This document shows, one piece after another, positions 47,363-58,485 of a DNA stretch of 64,000 nucleotides. Each line of letters starts with the position of its first letter. The stretch's first letter is position 1. Below the pieces are notes generated by a model. That model worked only from the letters and a program-made list of their open reading frames with translations, did not search any database and had not been told where the DNA came from. A program made the translations under genes and the position numbers. This stretch comes from Chachezhania sediminis (GTDB lineage Bacteria > Pseudomonadota > Alphaproteobacteria > Rhodobacterales > Rhodobacteraceae): NCBI RefSeq assembly GCF_009765275.1, contig NZ_VOPH01000005.1, forward strand, positions 186,001 through 250,000, read 5' to 3'.

Positions 47363-47489
47363 GAGTATTTGGAAAGAGAAGAAAGGGGCGCCGCGATCCA
47401 GGATCCGGCGCCCCTTTCGAATTCCGGGCCCGCGGCCCCCACTTCTTTGATCTTCAAATATCTCGGGGGTGTGGGGGCAGAGCCCCCAC
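47363..47489. repeat. Composite intergenic palindromic element, copy 2
   Basis: The same unit as at 37465-37640 occurs here on the opposite strand, filling the 183-bp gap between the convergent ureidoglycine aminohydrolase and aspS genes. Arm B is on the plus strand at 47363-47390 (GAGTATTTGGAAAGAGAAG then AAAGGGG). Arm A is on the minus strand at 47442-47489, including the GTGGGGGC-TCT-GCCCCCAC hairpin. Arm A differs from copy 1 by one loop base in 48. The spacer sequence is unrelated to that of copy 1. Confidence 0.8.
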
Positions 47490-47507
47490 GCGACGCCCGC
47501 GCCGGGA

Positions 47508-49526
47508 TCACTCCTTCGGAAGAACCCGCAGCGACAGCTCCATCAGCTGGTCCGAGGTCGGTTCCGACGGGGCGCCCATCATAAGGTCCTCGGCCCGCTG
47601 GTTCATCGGGAACATGATCACCTCGCGGATGTTCTGTTCGTCCGCCAGCAGCATCACGATCCGGTCGATGCCGGCCGCGCAGCCGCCATGGGGCGGGGCG
47701 CCATAGGTGAAGGCATTGACCATGCCGCCGAAGCGACGTTCGACCTCGGACTTGGGATAGCCCGCGATTTCGAAGGCCTTGAACATGATCTCCGGCTTGT
47801 GGTTCCGGATCGCGCCCGAGATCAGCTCGTAGCCGTTGCAGGCCAGGTCGTACTGGAAGCCCTTGACCGCCAGCGGGTCTCCCTGCAGCGCCTCCATGCC
47901 GCCCTGGGGCATCGAGAACGGGTTGTGCTCGAAGTCGATCTTGCCGGTTTCCTCGTCCTTGGCATAGATCGGGAAGTCCACGATCCAGGCAAAGGCGAAC
48001 CGGTCCTTGTCGACCAGGCCCAGTTCCTCGCCGATCACGGTGCGGGCCTTGCCGGCCACGCGTTCGAAGGCTTCGGGCTTGCCGCCCAGGAAGAAAGCCG
48101 CGTCGCCGACACCCAGGCCCAGCTGAACGCGGATGGCTTCGGTGCGCTCGGGACCGATGTTCTTGGCAAGCGGACCTGCAGCTTCAAGCTCTTCGAAAAG
48201 ATCCCATTCGAGATTGCCGGCATCCTCTTCGCGGCCCATGCGCCGCAACTCGGCGACGACTGCGAACATGAAGGCCGCAAACTCTCGGCTCGTGTCTTCT
48301 TTGAAAAGTTTGTCTTTCGACGTGAGGAAGCGCTTGGATTCTTCGATCAGTTCAGGCTTCCTGCTGTCGGACTTCCATGCCGCCACCGCGTCTTCGGCAA
48401 ACCCATAGTCTAAAGTAGACAGGGCCGGCGCTTTCTTGAATCGCCAGAAGATATACCCCATGCCCGGCAGGCCTTCGCTTTGGGCGAAGCTGTTCATGCG
48501 GTCGCAGAACTTGCGGCTGCCGCCGGTGGGGGCGGGGATGGCGCGGATCTCGGTCCCGTCCTGTTCCAGCAGTTTCGCGAAGATCGCGAAGCCGGAGCCG
48601 GCGAAATGTTCCGACACCACCTGCATCTCGATCGGGTTCCTGAGGTCCGGCTTGTCGGTGCCGTATTTCAGCGCCGCTTCCTTGTAAGGGATCTGCGGCC
48701 ACTCGGCCGGCGCATCCACCTTCCGGCCGCCGCCGAATTCCTCGAAGATGCCCGCGATCACCGGCGAGACGGTGTCGAACACGTCCTGCTGGGTGACGAA
48801 GCTCATCTCCAGGTCCAGTTGGTAGAAATCGGTGGGCGAACGGTCGGCGCGCGGATCTTCATCGCGGAAGCAGGGCGCGATCTGGAAGTACTTGTCGAAG
48901 CCCGACACCATGATCAGCTGCTTGAACTGCTGCGGCGCCTGGGGCAGCGCATAAAACTTGCCCGGGTGCAGGCGCGACGGCACCAGGAAGTCGCGCGCGC
49001 CTTCGGGGCTGGACGCGGTGATGATCGGCGTCTGGTATTCGCGGAATTTCTTGTCCCACATCCGGCGGCGGATCGAGGCGATGACGTCCGACCGCAGGGT
49101 GATGTTCTTCTGCATGACCTCGCGCCGCAGGTCGAGGTAGCGATACCTAAGCCGCGTTTCTTCAGGGTATTCCTGATCGCCGAAGACCATCAGCGGCAGT
49201 TCCGGGGCCGAGCCCAGGACCTCCAGCTCGCGGACATAGACCTCGATCTCGCCCGTCGGCAGCTTGGGGTTCACCAGTTCGGGTGCGCGGGCCTTCACCG
49301 TGCCGTCGATGCGGATGCACCATTCGGACCGGACCTTTTCCAGCGCCGCGAAGGCCGGGCTGTCGCCGTCGCACAGGACCTGTGTCACGCCGTAATGGTC
49401 GCGCAGGTCGATGAAAAGGACGCCGCCGTGATCTCGCACCCGGTGCACCCAGCCCGACAGGCGCACGGTGGCGCCAACATCGGCCGCGGACAGGTCGGCA
49501 CAGCTGTGGGTACGATAGGCGTGCAT
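47508..49526 (-). CDS. aspS: Aspartate--tRNA ligase (bacterial type) with an internal insertion
   Basis: This class II synthetase charges tRNA-Asp, and tRNA-Asn too in bacteria that lack AsnRS. Motif 2 is [10 protein letters not shown] and motif 3 GIDRIVMLL. The N-terminal OB fold and the bacterial GAD insertion domain are present. The 672-residue length is about 80 more than the roughly 590 usual for the family. The excess lies between GYIFWR and [10 protein letters not shown] (residues about 363-448, bases about 48183-48440) and is encoded by DNA of lower G+C that includes the rare codon TTA. The start follows AAGGAG at seven bases. Confidence 0.96.
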   Translation of the reverse strand: MHAYRTHSCADLSAADVGATVRLSGWVHRVRDHGGVLFIDLRDHYGVTQVLCDGDSPAFAALEKVRSEWCIRIDGTVKARAPELVNPKLPTGEIEVYVRELEVLGSAPELPLMVFGDQEYPEETRLRYRYLDLRREVMQKNITLRSDVIASIRRRMWDKKFREYQTPIITASSPEGARDFLVPSRLHPGKFYALPQAPQQFKQLIMVSGFDKYFQIAPCFRDEDPRADRSPTDFYQLDLEMSFVTQQDVFDTVSPVIAGIFEEFGGGRKVDAPAEWPQIPYKEAALKYGTDKPDLRNPIEMQVVSEHFAGSGFAIFAKLLEQDGTEIRAIPAPTGGSRKFCDRMNSFAQSEGLPGMGYIFWRFKKAPALSTLDYGFAEDAVAAWKSDSRKPELIEESKRFLTSKDKLFKEDTSREFAAFMFAVVAELRRMGREEDAGNLEWDLFEELEAAGPLAKNIGPERTEAIRVQLGLGVGDAAFFLGGKPEAFERVAGKARTVIGEELGLVDKDRFAFAWIVDFPIYAKDEETGKIDFEHNPFSMPQGGMEALQGDPLAVKGFQYDLACNGYELISGAIRNHKPEIMFKAFEIAGYPKSEVERRFGGMVNAFTYGAPPHGGCAAGIDRIVMLLADEQNIREVIMFPMNQRAEDLMMGAPSEPTSDQLMELSLRVLPKE

Positions 49527-49822
49527 CGGAAAGCTCCTTGCGGGCATAATTTCAAAGGCGCGGGAACGCGTGCCGCATACACCGCGGACCGCAGGCCAAG
49601 TCAAGGGCAGTCTGGATACCCTACCGACAAGGGCCGGAACCGGCCCCATCGCGAGCCCGGAGCGACCCGGAAGCCACGTCGCCTGCACGATTCGTTAACT
49701 TCGCAGCAATGCACAGCTTCCTTGCCCTTTCGGAAGGAACCAAAATGTTTAGCAAATCGTTAAGCTCGTGTATGATTCGTTCAGCTGGCCGGTGGCCATC
49801 TGACGACGATAAGGGGGACATC
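49527..49822. other. Divergent region between aspS and the CFA-synthase-like gene
   Basis: This 296-bp gap is A+T richer than its surroundings, particularly 49690-49800, where CGTTAA occurs twice (in ATTCGTTAACTTCG and AAATCGTTAAGC). It must carry both promoters. I looked for the Rhodobacter RpoE pattern (TGATC then TAAG at usual spacing) and did not find it. Confidence 0.5.
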
Positions 49823-51043
49823 ATGTGGGAAACTCTGTTTCACCGGATGGCCATGCGGTTGCTAAAGACGGGTACGCTGCGTATCACGTATCCCGACGGA
49901 AACACCAAGACCTACGGTGACGGCCAGGCGCCGCACGCAGACATGAAGGTCACGCAAACCGCGGCACTGAAGGCGCTTTGCCTCAATCCCGAGATGGGGT
50001 TCGGCGAAGGTTACATGGACGGCACCGTCCTGACCGACGACCTGCTGGGGCTTATGCAGCTCTTGCAGCGCAACTACAAGACAGAAAGCCTGCCAGGATT
50101 TGCGCGTTTCGCGTATTGGATGCGTTTTCTTCTCCGCAACTTCGCAATGAAGAACAACGCGCGGTCCTCAAAGAACAACGTCGCACATCACTACGACATC
50201 TCGGACGATCTCTACCGGCTCTTCCTGGACGAGGACATGCAGTATTCCTGCGCCTACTTCGCCCGGCCCGAGATGAGCCTGGAAGAGGCGCAGGCGGCCA
50301 AGAAGGCCCATATCGGCCAGAAGCTGCGGATCGAGCCCGGCATGCGCGTCCTGGACATCGGCTGTGGCTGGGGCGGCCTGTCGATCACGCTGGCGCGCGA
50401 TTTCGGCGCGCGCGTGGTTGGCGTGACCCTGTCGGAAAACCAGTTGGCCACCGCGAAACGGCGGGTCCAGGACGCGGGGCTTTCCGACCGTGTCGAACTG
50501 CGCCTTCAGGATTACCGCACGATCACCGATCCCTTCGACCGGATCGTGTCCGTGGGCATGCTGGAGCACGTAGGGTCGCCCCATTTCAGCGAGTACTTCG
50601 CAAAAGTCGCGGAACTGCTCGGCCCGGACGGGATCGCGCTGATCCACACCATCGGGCGCAGTTCCCCCCCTGCCCCGCAATCGCCGTGGCTGAACAAGTA
50701 CATTTTCCCCGGCGGCTATGTCCCGTCCCTGTCGGAACTGGCGGTTCCGATCGAGGATTCGTGGCTGATGCTGGACGATATCGAGATCCTGCGCCTGCAC
50801 TATGCCCTGACCCTTCGGGAATGGCTGAAACGTTTCGAGGCACAGCTTCCGGCCGTCCGGACAATGCATGACGAACGGTTCGTCCGGATGTGGCGGTTCT
50901 ACCTGATCGCCAGCATCATGACCTTCGAGGAACAGAAGCTGACCGTGTTCCAGGTCCAGTTGAGCCACAAGAACAACGTCGTGCCGATCACGCGCGATTA
51001 TCTGTACCCCTCGCCGCTGGCGCAGCAGCAAGCGGCGGAATAG
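49823..51043 (+). CDS. Cyclopropane-fatty-acyl-phospholipid synthase family methyltransferase
   Basis: The 406-residue protein belongs to the CFA/mycolic acid cyclase family, which adds a methylene or methyl group from SAM to unsaturated phospholipid acyl chains. It has SAM motif I VLDIGCGWGGLSITLA at about 178-193, the family-specific NNVAHHYDISDDLYRLFLDEDMQYSCAYF and MLEHVGSPHFSEYF, with the bicarbonate-binding region following. The ATG at 49823 (MWETLFHRM) has AAGGGGGACATC upstream; an ATG at 49709 in frame would add a non-homologous tail. Confidence 0.9.
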   Translation: MWETLFHRMAMRLLKTGTLRITYPDGNTKTYGDGQAPHADMKVTQTAALKALCLNPEMGFGEGYMDGTVLTDDLLGLMQLLQRNYKTESLPGFARFAYWMRFLLRNFAMKNNARSSKNNVAHHYDISDDLYRLFLDEDMQYSCAYFARPEMSLEEAQAAKKAHIGQKLRIEPGMRVLDIGCGWGGLSITLARDFGARVVGVTLSENQLATAKRRVQDAGLSDRVELRLQDYRTITDPFDRIVSVGMLEHVGSPHFSEYFAKVAELLGPDGIALIHTIGRSSPPAPQSPWLNKYIFPGGYVPSLSELAVPIEDSWLMLDDIEILRLHYALTLREWLKRFEAQLPAVRTMHDERFVRMWRFYLIASIMTFEEQKLTVFQVQLSHKNNVVPITRDYLYPSPLAQQQAAE

Positions 51044-51155
51044 GCGATTGCGCGGTGCCGGGACCGGCGCCGCGCGGCATGGGAAAGGACGTCGCGGCGT
51101 TTGCGGCGCTTCTTCCGGGACTGACCCCTTGCACCTTTCCGGCCCGTGCCTATAA

Positions 51156-51184
51156 CGCACGACAATTTGTGCGCCCTTGGGCGC
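51156..51184 (+). promoter_or_regulatory. Inverted repeats in the carB leader
   Basis: CGCAC-N8-GTGCG (51156-51173) overlaps GCGCCC-TT-GGGCGC (51171-51184), a nearly uninterrupted 14-bp palindrome ending 24 bp before the carB ATG. The two stems share bases and would exclude each other, so an operator or an alternating leader structure is possible. Confidence 0.35.
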
Positions 51185-51208
51185 GTGCCGAACTCAGGGG
51201 AAAAGAAG

Positions 51209-54535
<3,327 letters not shown>

Positions 54536-54542
54536 CGGACTT

Positions 54543-54569
54543 GACCGGCGCCTTCTCCGGGCGCCGGTC
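54543..54569 (+). terminator. Hairpin terminator downstream of carB
   Basis: GACCGGCGCC pairs with GGCGCCGGTC around TTCTCCG, beginning 8 bp after the carB stop. It is a strong 10-bp stem without a T run. The small lipoprotein gene begins 37 bp later. Confidence 0.6.
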
Positions 54570-54605
54570 GCGATACCGCACACCTCAACGGAAGGAGCAT
54601 CCAAC

Positions 54606-54689
54606 GTGCGCCTGATCCTCACCGCCGTAGCCCTTCTGTCCCTGACCCTGCTCGCCGCCTGCGACGTGCCGCTGGTGCCGTTCATCTGA
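54606..54689 (+). CDS. Very small lipoprotein (27 residues)
   Basis: This 27-codon reading frame starts at GTG with AAGGAG eight bases upstream. Its product is almost entirely a lipoprotein signal: basic residue 2, a hydrophobic run, then the lipobox LLAAC with Cys19. The mature peptide would be nine residues (CDVPLVPFI). Codon positions are G+C rich at third bases like neighbouring genes. It follows the carB terminator and precedes a half copy of the intergenic repeat. I know of no function; it could be an entericidin-like small envelope lipoprotein or a leader peptide. Confidence 0.7.
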   Translation: MRLILTAVALLSLTLLAACDVPLVPFI

Positions 54690-54698
54690 CCCGTCCCT

Positions 54699-54728
54699 GG
54701 GGCTTCTTCTCTTCCCAAATACTCCCCT
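54699..54728 (-). repeat. Half copy (arm B) of the intergenic palindromic element
   Basis: On the minus strand GGGGAGTATTTGGGAAGAG then AAGAAGCCCC matches the arm B core. It lies 10 bp after the small lipoprotein stop and about 55 bp before tdk. The ends GGGG and CCCC would pair to give a hairpin. Confidence 0.7.
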
Positions 54729-54782
54729 TCCGCGACGCCCGCGCCGTTGAACCCCGCCCGGGCGTGACGCATACGTGCGGCC

Positions 54783-55382
54783 ATGGCCAAGCTCTTCTTC
54801 AACTACTCGACGATGAACGCCGGCAAGTCGACGGTGCTGCTTCAGGCGTCCCACAACTACCGTGAAAACGGCATGCAGACCTACCTGATGACCGCCGCCA
54901 TCGACGGCCGGGCAGGCAAGGGCCGGATCGCCTCGCGGATCGGGATCGGTTCCGAGGCCGACACTTTCGCGCCCGACGAAGACCTCTTCGCCAAGATCGC
55001 GGACCGCCTGGCCCAGGGCCCGGTCGCCTGCATCTTCGTGGACGAGGCGCAGTTCCTGTCGAAGGAACAGGTCTGGCAGCTGGCCCGCGTGGTCGACGAC
55101 CTGAAGGTCCCGATCCTGGCCTACGGCCTGCGGGTCGATTTCCGGGGCGAACTCTTTCCGGGCTCTGCCGCCCTCCTTGCCCTCGCCGACGAGATGCGTG
55201 AGGTCCGCACCATCTGCCATTGCGGCAAGAAGGCCACCATGGTCGTCCGCCGCGGCCCGGACGGGGAAGTCCTGCACGACGGCAACCAGGTGCAGATCGG
55301 TGGGAACGAGACCTATGTCTCGCTCTGCCGCCGCCACTGGCGCGCGGCGATGGGAGAGCTACCGGACGACAGCCCCGCCTGA
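54783..55382 (+). CDS. tdk: Thymidine kinase
   Basis: This class II thymidine kinase salvages thymidine with ATP. The 199-residue protein has the P-loop STMNAGKST at about 9-17, the DEAQF catalytic/Walker B motif near residue 89, the lasso-loop residues GGNETYVSLCRRH and zinc-ligand cysteines including CHCGKKA. The genome segment otherwise has de novo pyrimidine synthesis (carB). Confidence 0.96.
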   Translation: MAKLFFNYSTMNAGKSTVLLQASHNYRENGMQTYLMTAAIDGRAGKGRIASRIGIGSEADTFAPDEDLFAKIADRLAQGPVACIFVDEAQFLSKEQVWQLARVVDDLKVPILAYGLRVDFRGELFPGSAALLALADEMREVRTICHCGKKATMVVRRGPDGEVLHDGNQVQIGGNETYVSLCRRHWRAAMGELPDDSPA

Positions 55383-55434
55383 GGCCGCGGCCCGGGCAAG
55401 ACGTCGCTCTTCAGCGCCCCTCAACCGAACCACC

Positions 55435-55519
55435 CCGCCGCCCCCGGGCGGACGGGAGGCGGGCCCGGAAGGATCCGCCGAGGGGCGGGGTGGGTGGGCC
55501 GGCCGCCCGGGGGCGGCGG
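55435..55519. terminator. Long G+C-rich inverted repeat between tdk and csaA
   Basis: CCGCCGCCCCCGGGCGG (55435-55451) has a perfect 17-bp inverted copy at 55503-55519 with a 51-bp loop, in the 152-bp gap between two convergent genes. It is likely a bidirectional transcription barrier. Confidence 0.65.
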
Positions 55520-55534
55520 CCCCGGGATGGCACG

Positions 55535-55876
55535 TCAGCGCAGGCGTTCGCCGGTGGGCACCACCTGGTCTGGCGAGACAAGGACGATCCCGCCTTCAAG
55601 ATCCGCCAGGCCCAGTACCAGAACCTCGCTCATGAAGGGCCCGATCTGGCGCGGCGGGAAGTTCACCACCGCCAGCACCTGCTTGCCGATCAGCATCTCC
55701 GGGTCGTAATGCGCGGTGATCTGGGCAGAAGACCTCTTCTCGCCCACCGTCGGCCCGAAATCGATCCACAGCTTGATGGCGGGCTTGCGTGCCTCGGGAA
55801 AGGGTTCGGCGCGCAGCACCTCGCCCACGCGGATGTCGACCTTCTCGAAATCCTCGAACGTGATCTCTTCAGCCAC
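55535..55876 (-). CDS. csaA: tRNA-binding protein CsaA
   Basis: CsaA is a small OB-fold protein that binds tRNA and has been linked with export chaperoning. The 113 residues match the family length, with DIRVGEVLRAEPFPEARKPAIKL and the KQVLAVVNFPPRQIGPFMSEVLVLG core. The start is GTG at 55874-55876, overlapping the proC stop by 8 bp, so it is probably translated with proC. Confidence 0.93.
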   Translation of the reverse strand: MAEEITFEDFEKVDIRVGEVLRAEPFPEARKPAIKLWIDFGPTVGEKRSSAQITAHYDPEMLIGKQVLAVVNFPPRQIGPFMSEVLVLGLADLEGGIVLVSPDQVVPTGERLR

Positions 55877-56684
55877 GCGACAGCTCCTTCGACCGTGCAG
55901 CCGCCGCAGCGACCGCCTTTTCCATCAGGGGCGGCAGACCCTCCGCCCCGTCCATCAGAACCTCCAGCGCCGCCGCCGTTGTCCCGGCCGGGCTGGTCAC
56001 GTTGATCCGCAGCTGGGCCGGATCCGCGTCGTGGGGCAGCGCCAGCGCACCGGCCCCGGCCATGGTGGCCTTGGCCAGCCGCATCGCCAGGTCCGCAGGC
56101 AGCCCCTGGGCCACGCCCGCGGCCGCCATCGCCTCGATCATCAGGAAGACATAGGCCGGACCCGATCCGCTGACGCCGGTCACGGCATCCATCTGCGCCT
56201 CGCTTTCCAGCCGCACAGTCTCGCCCACTGCCTGCAGCAGCGCATCGGCCTGGTCCAACTCTGCGGCACTGACCTTGGCATTGCCCACGATGGCGGTGAT
56301 TCCCCGCCCGATCGCGGCCGGCGTGTTGGGCATGGCGCGGACGATCGGCGTGTTCGCGCCAAGGATCTCCTCGAACTTCGCAAGAAGCGTTCCGGCCGCG
56401 ACGGAAATGAACAGCGTCGCACCCCCGCCCAGGTCGGAAATCGACGGCAGCGCTTCCGTCATCATCTGCGGCTTGACCGCGATGACCACGATGGCGGGCG
56501 CCGGTGGCATATCCGCGTTGACGTGGACCCCTTGCGCCTTCAGCCAGTCGGACGGATGCGGATCCTTGACCCAGACGGCCTCTGCCGGCAGGCCGCCCTT
56601 CAGCCAGCCGTCCAGCATGGCCGATCCCATGCGACCGCAGCCCAGAAGCACGAGGCCCCGTCCGGCAATCTCTGCAAAATCCAT
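55869..56684 (-). CDS. proC: Pyrroline-5-carboxylate reductase
   Basis: ProC catalyses the last step of proline synthesis with NAD(P)H. The 271-residue protein has the N-terminal Rossmann motif LGCGRMG at about 14-20, VKPQMMTEALPSI, MPNTPAAIG and the C-terminal dimerisation signature GVSGSGPAYVF with TSPAGTTAAALEVL. I start it at the ATG at 56682-56684, preceded by GGGAGAACGAC; the upstream open codons are not ProC-like. Confidence 0.96.
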   Translation of the reverse strand: MDFAEIAGRGLVLLGCGRMGSAMLDGWLKGGLPAEAVWVKDPHPSDWLKAQGVHVNADMPPAPAIVVIAVKPQMMTEALPSISDLGGGATLFISVAAGTLLAKFEEILGANTPIVRAMPNTPAAIGRGITAIVGNAKVSAAELDQADALLQAVGETVRLESEAQMDAVTGVSGSGPAYVFLMIEAMAAAGVAQGLPADLAMRLAKATMAGAGALALPHDADPAQLRINVTSPAGTTAAALEVLMDGAEGLPPLMEKAVAAAAARSKELSRG

Positions 56685-56740
56685 GTCGTTCTCCCGTGGC
56701 CCGCATCCGTGGCGCGCCGCCGGGAGATCGGTCGGGCCCT

Positions 56741-56764
56741 GCCCCGGCATCACCCTGCCGGGGC
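56741..56764 (-). terminator. Hairpin between the YbjN gene and proC
   Basis: GCCCCGGCA pairs with TGCCGGGGC around TCACCC, 41 bp after the end of the YbjN-family gene and 57 bp before the proC start. It is a strong stem without a T run; it probably limits readthrough into proC. Confidence 0.55.
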
Positions 56765-56805
56765 CGGCCACCGTTCAGGCCCGGCGACGTGCACCGGACC
56801 AAGAC

Positions 56806-57306
56806 TTACGCGCGGCCGTAGGCCTCTGCAATCGCGACCTGCAGGGCTTGTGCCGGGGTCTTGTCGCCCCAGATCAGAAGCTGCAGCGCCGGATAGTAAC
56901 GCTCGGCCCCGGCCACAGCCGCGTGGATCATGGTGTCGATCTGGTCGGGGCCGGCCATCTGGCCCCCCGACAGCACCAGCCCGTAGCGATAGACCATCAG
57001 CCCCTGCGCCGGCCAGTACGAGAAGGCACCGACCCAGCTGCGATCGTTGATGTCGTTGACCAGTTCGTAAAGTTCGGCCCGCTTCTCCTCTGGCGGGTCC
57101 AGTTCGAAGGTGCAGACCAGTCGCAGCGTCTCGTCATAGGCCGACCAGGCCAGAGTCAGCGAATAGGTTCGCCACTGACCTTCCACCGCCATGGCGATCT
57201 GGTCGTCGCCCAGACGGTCGAAATCCCAGTCATAGTCCGCCGCAAGGGTCTCGACCATGTCGATGGGGTGGATGTCGATGTCGTGATCCAGCTCGAGTAG
57301 GGCCAT
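56806..57306 (-). CDS. YbjN domain-containing protein
   Basis: The 166-residue soluble protein belongs to the YbjN family, which has a type III secretion chaperone-like fold and poorly defined roles in stress and motility control. Visible family features are the acidic N-terminus (LELDHDIDIHPIDMVETLAAD), the tryptophan-rich beta strands and the ELVNDINDRSWVGAFSYWP segment. Two adjacent ATG codons (57304-57306 and 57307-57309) follow GAGG; the second has better spacing. Confidence 0.85.
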   Translation of the reverse strand: MALLELDHDIDIHPIDMVETLAADYDWDFDRLGDDQIAMAVEGQWRTYSLTLAWSAYDETLRLVCTFELDPPEEKRAELYELVNDINDRSWVGAFSYWPAQGLMVYRYGLVLSGGQMAGPDQIDTMIHAAVAGAERYYPALQLLIWGDKTPAQALQVAIAEAYGRA

Positions 57307-57697
57307 CATGCCACCTCTTTGTAGGCTAGAGGTTTGCTGCGCTTGTCGCCGCAAATTCTAGGTGCCTGCTCAATTGGGCGGGGCGCGGGAGCCCTGCCCA
57401 CACTACATATGGTGCTAGCAGTGCAGTGGTCTGGCAACCCTTTATTTGGGGATATCTCGTTTAACTTGTGGATGGTCCGGGATCTATCCACAATATGCCG
57501 CATTCGAAGGCAATCCGGGATCCTGCCCCGAGACGGCAATGCGGGCCCCGAACCGGGACGGGGCACCACAGATCGTGCCGTCATCCCGAAACCGGGACTG
57601 GCGCCCGGCGGTCCGAACGGTCAGGATCGTCACAGGCGATTTTCGCCCCCCGGTTGTTCGCCGGGGCACGACCCCGGCAACGGACAGGAGCCGCCCA
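57307..57697. other. Divergent region between the YbjN and MliC-like genes
   Basis: This 391-bp gap is A+T richer near 57420-57500. It contains a perfect inverted repeat TTGTGGAT-N12-ATCCACAA at 57466-57493, close to DnaA-box sequence, and promoters for both flanking genes are expected here. No small gene or RNA family is recognisable. Confidence 0.55.
57466..57493. promoter_or_regulatory. Inverted repeat TTGTGGAT-N12-ATCCACAA
   Basis: Each half resembles a DnaA box (consensus TTATNCACA): CTATCCACA matches at 8 of 9 positions and CCATCCACA (reverse strand) at 7 of 9. One pair of boxes could be a DnaA-regulated promoter or a binding site of another dimeric regulator. Confidence 0.4.
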
Positions 57698-58072
57698 ATG
57701 AAACATCTTGCACTGATCGCCGCTGCCACGCTGGCCGCTGCATCGCCCGCCCTGGCCCAGGTGGACGGGCCGACCGTCACCATCTCCCTTGACCTGCAGC
57801 CGCCGGTCAATGTCATCCCGACCGACTATGATTGCGGCGACGCAGGGACGCTGTCGGCAACCTATGTCAACGCAGACCTGAACGAACTTGTGGTGCTGGA
57901 GCTGGAGGATTCCACCCTGCTGCTCACTTCGGCCATCTCGGCTTCGGGCGCGCGGTACACGGCGGGTGTCTATGAATGGTGGGTCAAGGGCGACGAAGCC
58001 ACGATGCGCAACCAGATAGCGGCCGAAGATGCGGATCCGATCCTGACCTGCAAGGCACTGGCGGACGAATGA
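57698..58072 (+). CDS. MliC/PliC-type C-type lysozyme inhibitor, secreted
   Basis: This 124-residue exported protein begins with a signal peptide cleaved after PALA (about residue 20). Its single domain has the MliC pattern: YDCGDAGTLSATYVNADLN, then SGARYTAGVYEWWVKGDEATM, whose conserved Ser, Tyr and Lys contact the lysozyme active site in characterised members. There is no lipobox cysteine after the signal, so it is periplasmic (PliC-like) rather than a lipoprotein. CAGGAG lies nine bases before the ATG. Confidence 0.85.
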   Translation: MKHLALIAAATLAAASPALAQVDGPTVTISLDLQPPVNVIPTDYDCGDAGTLSATYVNADLNELVVLELEDSTLLLTSAISASGARYTAGVYEWWVKGDEATMRNQIAAEDADPILTCKALADE

Positions 58073-58121
58073 TCCACCGCGGCGCCACGGAATGGCGCCG
58101 GGCTTGGGCTGTCGGCGTGGC

Positions 58122-58140
58122 GGCGGGGTAGCCCCCCGCC
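58122..58140. terminator. Hairpin between the MliC-like gene and ubiK
   Basis: GGCGGGG (58122-58128) pairs with CCCCGCC (58134-58140), in the 75-bp gap between two convergent genes. The flanking CGTGG...GCCCTACGCG resembles the hairpins at the start of the window. Confidence 0.5.
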
Positions 58141-58147
58141 CTACGCG

Positions 58148-58390
58148 TTACTTGCGGGCTTCCAGCGCGGCGATGCGCGCCTCCAGCGCCGCGTTCTCTT
58201 CGCGGGCCTTCTGGGCCATGGCGCGCACGGCGTCGAATTCCTCGCGCGTCACCAGGTCGCGGTCGGCCAGCCAGCGGTCGAGCATCGACTTGACCGCGTT
58301 TTCCGCCTCGTCTCGCGCCCCCTGGGCGACACCCATGGCATTGGTCATGAGGCTCGAGATATCGTCAAAGATCTTGCTGCGGGTCTGCAT
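58148..58390 (-). CDS. ubiK: Ubiquinone biosynthesis accessory factor UbiK (BMFP domain)
   Basis: This 80-residue helical protein has the BMFP/YqiC pattern: an N-terminal amphipathic segment (FDDISSLMTNAMGVAQGARDE), MLDRWLADRDLVTREEFDAVRAMAQKA and a C-terminal coiled coil of EARIAALEARK. In enterics it assists the Ubi complex in aerobic ubiquinone synthesis and associates with lipids. It is divergent from lgt across 95 bp. Confidence 0.88.
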   Translation of the reverse strand: MQTRSKIFDDISSLMTNAMGVAQGARDEAENAVKSMLDRWLADRDLVTREEFDAVRAMAQKAREENAALEARIAALEARK

Positions 58391-58485
58391 ATGTCATCTC
58401 TCCGTCAGGTTGGTCCCTATATGGGCAGAACAGACGCAGCCGGCAAGGTTGACTTGCCCCCGATCCTGAAGGCAATGACGCGACC

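Noticed and set aside
49690-49822. RpoE-type promoter for the CFA-synthase-like gene, as known for a Rhodobacter homologue
   Set aside because: TGATT and TAAG sequences are present but about 31 bp apart, not at the spacing of RpoE promoters.
57466-57493. Chromosomal replication origin suggested by DnaA-like boxes
   Set aside because: Only two boxes, no dnaA, parAB or other origin-linked gene nearby, and no extended A+T-rich unwinding region.
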